The notes under the pieces: generated by a model
Seen by the model: only the letters and a program-made list of their open reading frames with translations
What the model was told of the DNA's origin: nothing
The model's database searches: none
Part shown: positions 59,546 to 64,000 of the stretch, piece after piece
Numbering within the stretch: the stretch's first letter is position 1
Layout of the letters: each line of letters starts with the position of its first letter
Position numbers and translations under genes: made by a program
Origin: Asparagopsis taxiformis
Lineage: Eukaryota; Rhodophyta; Florideophyceae; Bonnemaisoniales; Bonnemaisoniaceae
Assembly: GCA_030407315.1 (NCBI GenBank)
Contig: JALQPE010002273.1
Span: 1-64,000 of the forward strand
Reading direction: 5' to 3'
DNA: 64,000 bases

Positions 59546-61951
59546 ATGCAGCGACTCAAGAAAATCGTCCATCGTCGTCGTGCTTCCAGCGATGACGATC
59601 ATGTCACCCTCTCGCTTCCCAAGACCCAACTACACGCCCTTGCCGATACCGTGGGCGTAGCGCCCTCAAAATCCGCCGTGTTGCTCAAATATACCAACGT
59701 GCTTAAGCGGTGGAAGTACCGCAAATTCACTTTGGAAAACGGCCTTCTCGTGTATAGTACTCTTCCCGAGGGCCATCCCGATGCTTCGATCGACGATGAC
59801 CGCGCCGAGCGTAAGAAGAAAAAGAAACGTATCCATCGCTTGCGCAGGGCCGCTAGCAAGGACGATAAGGAAAGCGATGTGCGCGGCACCATTAATTTGC
59901 AATTTGCTGTCATCTGTCCGGACGATTCCGATGATACTAGATTTGCTATCGATGTTGGCAATGAAGTTTATCACATTAGAGCGCATACCCAGCAACAGCG
60001 TGATGAATGGGTAGATGTGTTGAAATCTTCAAATCTATATTTCAAAGCGCTTATACAAAAGGCAGTCCTACGCGCCAAGCATGCACCCCACCCTGATGCC
60101 CAGCCATCGTTGGCTGAGAAAGTCAGTTCATCAACCACCGACAAAAGTTATGACAGTGAGGAGTCCGTTTTAGAGGATGATGGACTCAAGGAGGCGCAGG
60201 CGAGTCGTAACGCCATTATTGCTGAATTGAGACGCGTGTTATCTCATTGTCGATCGAAATGGGTTGTGGATGGACAATTGCCAACAACGGAACACACGTT
60301 TGTCAAGACCCTTGCCCAAGTGTTTACCGATAACACTATCGATGATGACAACCAATCGATTACAGAAGTTGCAAAGGGTTTGTTGGATCTATTTACGTGG
60401 TGTCTCAATACCATAGAGACCAATGATGATCTCTTCAACAAAAAGCTCAAAGCGAGTGTGGCCCATGCGCTCGACTCTCATTTTGGTAACTTCGCTGACA
60501 CGCACGCTCTGCAATCCTCCGCTCGTAATTCGCAGGGCGATCATCCTCAAGACGACGACGACGACGATGATGATGATGATGATACTTTATTTTTGGACGC
60601 ATTGTCGCGTGCTGCCAGCCGTCGTTCCGCTACTGAAATTACCGTGCAGGACCTCAACGAAATTAACGGCTTACCTGTCATGGACACCACTGATTTCGAA
60701 ACAGTTAGACGCGTCAGTACCGTGCGTTTATCCCGCGGCTATTCCGCCATCCGAACTGCCCTTCCGCCACTGCAGGAAGGCAAGGAGAAACCCAATGTGT
60801 TTGGATTTCTCAAAGATTCCATCGGCAAGGATATATCGAAAATCAGCATGCCAATATCTCTAAACGAACCGATTTCGTTCCTGCAGCGGTTAGCAGAGGA
60901 CATCGAGTATTCCGAACTTTTAGATCAAGCTGCAGCCGAGGAGGATCCAGAAAGAAGGCTCATGTACGTTGCAGCGATGATCGTCTCACATTATAGTTCA
61001 ACGCAGGGACGATTAGGAAAACCTTTCAATCCATTGCTGGGCGAGACAGCATCCCTCGTTATGCCTGAGAAAGGAAACGGACTGCGATTTATTGCGGAGC
61101 AGGTTTCGCATCATCCGCCAGTTTCAGCGTGCTATGCAGAAGGTTCTGGCGCCTCGTGGAAGTATTACAATTCAGTGGAGGTGAAGAACAAGTTTTGGGG
61201 AAAGAGTCTCGAGGTATTCCCATGCGGATTACATCACATCGAGATTCCAAAGTACGGTGATCATTACGTTTTTGAGCAGGTCACATCTTGTGTCCATAAC
61301 ATTGTGGTCGGTCACATGTGGTTGGATAACTATGGCGAAATGGAAATTGTGAACAGGACCAATGGCGGACGCTGTGTTGTGAGCTTTGTCAAAACGGGTT
61401 GGCTCAGCGATTCCAAATCGTTCGCTACTGTTAAAGGTAAGGTATTCGACGCGAGTGGAAAGCTGAAAATCAAAATGAGCGGCAACTGGACTACAGCATT
61501 GTACGAAGACGTTGGGAAGGGAAAGCGAAAACTTATCTGGGCGGTGGAGAAACGACCGGACCAAAGTGCATCTCAATCGTACAACATGACCAAGTGGGCA
61601 ATCTCGCTCAATAGCCCTGTTAAGGATGAGGAGCGTGACGTGGTTGCACCAACGGATAGTCGATTACGACCTGATCAACGGGCACTTGAGAACGGACAGT
61701 ATGAACTTGCGACGAAATACAAAGTAGCTTTGGAAGAAGGCCAGCGAGAACGCCGTCGTGTCATGGATGAAGCGGGGGAAAAATGGGAACCAGTGTGGTT
61801 CAAGAAGGAAGTAGATCCAGTTTCGGGGCGTGAAGACTATCGATACAAGGGGGGCTTTTTCGAAAAGCAAGCGGATGCGGACTGGTCTCAATCGCCAGAT
61901 ATTTTCTCCTGTGCCTTCTCAGATCCGGAATCATCAAAACGAGAGTTGTAA
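59546..61951 (+). CDS. Oxysterol-binding-protein-related protein, long type with PH domain
   Basis: An 801-aa intronless protein. The start MQRLKKIVHRRRASSDDDHV was preferred; an ATG 15 codons upstream is in frame, and the 59423 opening is a TTG. A PH domain spans about 33-175 (KSAVLLKYTNVLKRWKYRKF ... VYHIRAHTQQQRDEWVDVLK), with a basic Lys-rich loop between its strands. A linker carries an Asp run (GAC/GAT microsatellite at 60553-60582). The ORD begins NVFGFLKDSIGKDISKISMP (about 414) and contains IAEQVSHHPPVSACYAEGSG and KPFNPLLGETASLV. PH plus ORD suits a sterol/PI4P exchanger at a Golgi or plasma-membrane contact. It is a paralogue of the short ORP 5 kb away; the local duplication seems old. 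Confidence 0.92.
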   Translation: MQRLKKIVHRRRASSDDDHVTLSLPKTQLHALADTVGVAPSKSAVLLKYTNVLKRWKYRKFTLENGLLVYSTLPEGHPDASIDDDRAERKKKKKRIHRLRRAASKDDKESDVRGTINLQFAVICPDDSDDTRFAIDVGNEVYHIRAHTQQQRDEWVDVLKSSNLYFKALIQKAVLRAKHAPHPDAQPSLAEKVSSSTTDKSYDSEESVLEDDGLKEAQASRNAIIAELRRVLSHCRSKWVVDGQLPTTEHTFVKTLAQVFTDNTIDDDNQSITEVAKGLLDLFTWCLNTIETNDDLFNKKLKASVAHALDSHFGNFADTHALQSSARNSQGDHPQDDDDDDDDDDDTLFLDALSRAASRRSATEITVQDLNEINGLPVMDTTDFETVRRVSTVRLSRGYSAIRTALPPLQEGKEKPNVFGFLKDSIGKDISKISMPISLNEPISFLQRLAEDIEYSELLDQAAAEEDPERRLMYVAAMIVSHYSSTQGRLGKPFNPLLGETASLVMPEKGNGLRFIAEQVSHHPPVSACYAEGSGASWKYYNSVEVKNKFWGKSLEVFPCGLHHIEIPKYGDHYVFEQVTSCVHNIVVGHMWLDNYGEMEIVNRTNGGRCVVSFVKTGWLSDSKSFATVKGKVFDASGKLKIKMSGNWTTALYEDVGKGKRKLIWAVEKRPDQSASQSYNMTKWAISLNSPVKDEERDVVAPTDSRLRPDQRALENGQYELATKYKVALEEGQRERRRVMDEAGEKWEPVWFKKEVDPVSGREDYRYKGGFFEKQADADWSQSPDIFSCAFSDPESSKREL

Positions 61952-62002
61952 TACAACACGACTGACCTATACATATCGTTAAGTGCGTAGACCTACAGAT
62001 GA

Positions 62003-63025
62003 CTAAATTTGACTCGCCAGTAGTTCAAACTCATTTCGTTTGCTCTCAACAAACGCTTGTTCTTTTGAATCGAGCGCTTTAGGCTTTTCTTGCCATTGCC
62101 CACCCGCAACTTGATCGCGTGTCTGTGGCGTAACTATGCCATCCACTTCTTCTGTGTCGGCCTGCATCTCACTGATTTTGTTACTCTTGTCTAATGCAAC
62201 AATGCCGGATGCCATGACGCCGCTTTGTCTGTCACTAGCGTTGATACATTCAACTCTGACTCTCCGTGGACTTGTGGCATCTGTTGATGGTACCCATTGT
62301 TGCCCCGGTGCCAATCCGAGCGGCAAGAGCTTCCACTTATCGTTGTTTTCACACAACTGCCATCTTTTTCGTCGTTTCAGAGGGGTATTTTCAATCTTAC
62401 TATCACCATCCTGCGACGTATCATTTCTCTCTCGTTTCCCATTTATACCCTTCTTGGACTGCGTCAACACACGCCCTGCTTCCGACTCTGGCACGGGTTT
62501 GCTCTGTTCATCTGTCTCAGGAATGCCTTTACCAGCATTGGTTCTGCTCGCAAGTTGCGGACGGACACTTTCCTCCTGCGGACCCCAATAATGGGTTGCA
62601 ATCCACGAAAGCGCTTGCTTTGCACCCGAGGTCAGCGCAGATAAACGCGGCAAAACATTATGACTCGCTTGATGTCGAATGTCGACGAGAATCAACGGCA
62701 ATGCAAGTTGAACGGCAAGTGTATGAACGCTCCTAGCAGAAGAGGCATCACCACGCGGCTGCAACCTATCCGTGGTACCGTTTACGAATCTGGTAATCGC
62801 CATCGACAGACTGAGACGCTGAACATACGGATCGGGATGTGGATTTTGCAGCAAAGTGAGCAGTGATGAAGTGATAAGAATAGTGAGCGGAATCGAGTTG
62901 CTCCGTCGCGTTCGATACATCGCAATCTGTTCATTGGCCTTGCCATAATTGGCGTCCATCAACAATTGCTTGAGCTGCATCCATTGCGACCAGTCCGCCC
63001 AGGGAAGAACTCGATACGATTCCAT
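62003..63025 (-). CDS. LAS1L: LAS1-like pre-rRNA endoribonuclease
   Basis: A 340-aa protein from MESYRVLPWADWSQWMQLKQ. The first 130 residues are the Las1 HEPN domain, with the catalytic R-H-x3-H at R117-H118-Q-A-S-H122 (LPLILVDIRHQASHNVLPRL). Las1 cuts ITS2 of pre-rRNA with the Grc3/NOL9 kinase. The C-terminal half is disordered, with a basic cluster (PLKRRKRWQLCENNDKWKLL) that may bind the partner or act as a nuclear signal. The frame continues upstream, but that part overlaps the divergent gene's start region. Start 126 bp from the glutathione peroxidase start. Confidence 0.88.
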   Translation of the reverse strand: MESYRVLPWADWSQWMQLKQLLMDANYGKANEQIAMYRTRRSNSIPLTILITSSLLTLLQNPHPDPYVQRLSLSMAITRFVNGTTDRLQPRGDASSARSVHTLAVQLALPLILVDIRHQASHNVLPRLSALTSGAKQALSWIATHYWGPQEESVRPQLASRTNAGKGIPETDEQSKPVPESEAGRVLTQSKKGINGKRERNDTSQDGDSKIENTPLKRRKRWQLCENNDKWKLLPLGLAPGQQWVPSTDATSPRRVRVECINASDRQSGVMASGIVALDKSNKISEMQADTEEVDGIVTPQTRDQVAGGQWQEKPKALDSKEQAFVESKRNEFELLASQI

Positions 63026-63151
63026 GAGGGACAATTTGTCGGGCACAAGTTGTGGCGGTGCAGAAATTTGAGCTTGAAAAAATTCACAGCAGATGTGTGT
63101 TGCGCGACCGGACCGTATGCCCCGTGCCGAGACGAGGTCCAACTAAACAAC

Positions 63152-63907
63152 ATGAAACAATTGCACGCGCGCGCCGCCTTTGCACCTTCACCCAGTGCGC
63201 TGTACGGCCACCGCTCCATTCTCAGACCCAAGTGTTCCACGCTGCCGTTTTCACGACTGCTCTGTTCAGCCGCGAATCCCGATTCAGCGCCATCACGTGA
63301 ACGAAGAGCTGCGCTGGCTGCGGCAGCTTTGGCGCTCCTCAATTGCTTACCAGCTGGCAGCACATTCGCGCAGCAAGCTGCATCTGCATACGACGTTGTC
63401 GCGCAGAAAAACGGTGCGCCGTTCTCTCTCAACGCTTTCGCCGGCAAGGTGACGCTGTTTGTCAACGTCGCTTCGTATTGCGCGCTGACACCGCAATACG
63501 AAGCGCTTGTGTCCATCCACGACGAATTGAAGCCTGCTGGATTTGAAATTGTCGCCTCGCCGTGTGATCAATTCGGCCATCAGGAACCTGGTTCCAACGA
63601 AGAGGTGTGTTCATTTGCGAAGAAGCAGTTTGGAGCAAAGTTTCTTCTACTGGACAAGTTGAACGTGAACGACGCTCCGGGCGGTGTGGCACCGTTGTAC
63701 AAGTTCTTGAAGGATACAAGTCCGGAAGGGAGGGGCGAACGCGTTGGTTGGAATTTTGAAAAGTTTCTAGTGGGGGTCGACGGACGTGTCTTGCGACGCT
63801 ACAAGCCGAGCATACTTCCAGAGCAGATTAAACCGGACGTGCAGTGGGCATTGAAGCATCCTGGTGAGCCGTTGCCACCAAAACCTAAAGTACAGCTTGG
63901 AGTATAA
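63152..63907 (+). CDS. GPX: Glutathione peroxidase-like enzyme, plastid (likely lumen) form
   Basis: A 251-aa thiol peroxidase. The start MKQLHARAAFAPSPSALYGH opens a plastid-type leader; a second signal has twin Arg 51-52, a hydrophobic run (AALAAAALALLNCLPAG) and an alanine cleavage site TFA at 71-73, so Tat import into the lumen is likely. The catalytic set is C110 (NVASYCALTPQYEALV; cysteine, not selenocysteine), Q144 (PCDQFGHQEPGSNEE), W200 and N201 (GWNFEKFLV). C153 sits where the resolving Cys of plant GPX would be. Such enzymes usually use thioredoxin despite the name. The stop overlaps an ATG of a following open frame by one base; its meaning is unclear. Confidence 0.9.
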   Translation: MKQLHARAAFAPSPSALYGHRSILRPKCSTLPFSRLLCSAANPDSAPSRERRAALAAAALALLNCLPAGSTFAQQAASAYDVVAQKNGAPFSLNAFAGKVTLFVNVASYCALTPQYEALVSIHDELKPAGFEIVASPCDQFGHQEPGSNEEVCSFAKKQFGAKFLLLDKLNVNDAPGGVAPLYKFLKDTSPEGRGERVGWNFEKFLVGVDGRVLRRYKPSILPEQIKPDVQWALKHPGEPLPPKPKVQLGV

Positions 63908-64000
63908 TGGGCGCGCATGGTGGCGATCTATCTGCCAATCGTTCGCTTCTGAAAACGAAGCGTCGACGCGGTGTTTTTGAAGTCATGACCGCCAAGAGCA
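63908..64000. other. Window edge, reading frames open on both strands
   Basis: A plus-strand frame (MGAHGGDLSANRSLLKTKRR) is open to the end of the window, and so is a minus-strand one. Too little sequence remains to call a gene. Confidence 0.3.

Noticed and set aside
1..64000. CRISPR array in the satellite repeats
   Set aside because: The repeats are contiguous 119-bp units with no unique spacers, and the genome is eukaryotic.

Overview
The window is nuclear DNA of a photosynthetic eukaryote, most likely a unicellular red alga. The evidence is a set of nuclear genes with plastid-type leaders: a ClpR4-like Clp subunit whose leader begins Met-Thr-Ala-Phe, and a cyclophilin and a glutathione peroxidase that each carry a twin-arginine thylakoid-lumen signal. 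There are also typical eukaryotic genes (ATR kinase, cohesin RAD21/SCC1, OS-9, mL46, LAS1, SNARE, OSBP-related proteins). Introns are few and short (about 75-110 bp, GT-AG, CTAAC/TACTAAT-like branch sites), and many long genes, including an 8.5 kb ATR, have none. The species call is inference; the sequence does not name it.

Left compartment, 1-23.6 kb: mobile and decayed DNA with no clearly intact, recognisable host gene. It holds a GGCAGTA/TACTGCC palindrome-rich repeat (1-1215 and again 14.7-15.1 kb), three snap-back palindromes of 48-66 bp, and arrays of a roughly 119-bp unit made of two alternating palindromes (3.2-3.5, 5.8-6.8 and 10.9-11.3 kb, with a single core at 12.5 kb). It also holds pseudogenes of an SHPRH-type RING/SNF2 ubiquitin ligase, the ER mannosyltransferase ALG12 and a family-2 glycosyltransferase, and one unrecognised intact 507-codon ORF (12.9-14.4 kb). 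A 5'-truncated Ty3/gypsy chromovirus (15.1-21.8 kb) follows; it keeps the integrase/chromodomain end, a polypurine tract and a 3' LTR, and carries a 947-codon ORF in antisense. The LTR abuts a decayed PIF/Harbinger-like transposase that it appears to have interrupted.

Right compartment, 23.6-64 kb: gene-dense and transposon-free. In order: a degenerate ISE2/Ski2-like helicase (+), a purple acid phosphatase (-), a GATA-finger protein (+), ATR (-), UBE2H (-), a WD40-like protein (+), ClpR4-like (-), OS-9 (+), enoyl-CoA isomerase with a peroxisomal tail (-), lumenal cyclophilin (-), an Hc1-like small histone-like protein (+), mL46 (-), an RmlD-type reductase (+), a bestrophin (+), a disordered hypothetical protein (-), a short OSBP-related protein (-), a SNARE (+), a small three-exon unknown (+), RAD21/SCC1 (-), a membrane-anchored CBM48 protein (-), a long PH-OSBP-related protein (+), LAS1 (-) and the plastid glutathione peroxidase (+). 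Divergent starts lie 126-460 bp apart and suggest shared promoters. Convergent stops may be only 3 or 7 bp apart. The genes cover DNA-damage signalling, ubiquitin and ERAD, lipid transfer, starch/glycogen binding, ribosome assembly and plastid proteostasis; they do not form one pathway.

The most unusual signals are the alternating two-palindrome satellite and its apparent link to truncation breakpoints, the antisense ORF of the retroelement, a conserved helicase that has lost its ATPase motifs, a 12-nt microexon in the cyclophilin gene, and a bacterial-type Hc1 protein encoded in a eukaryotic nuclear genome.
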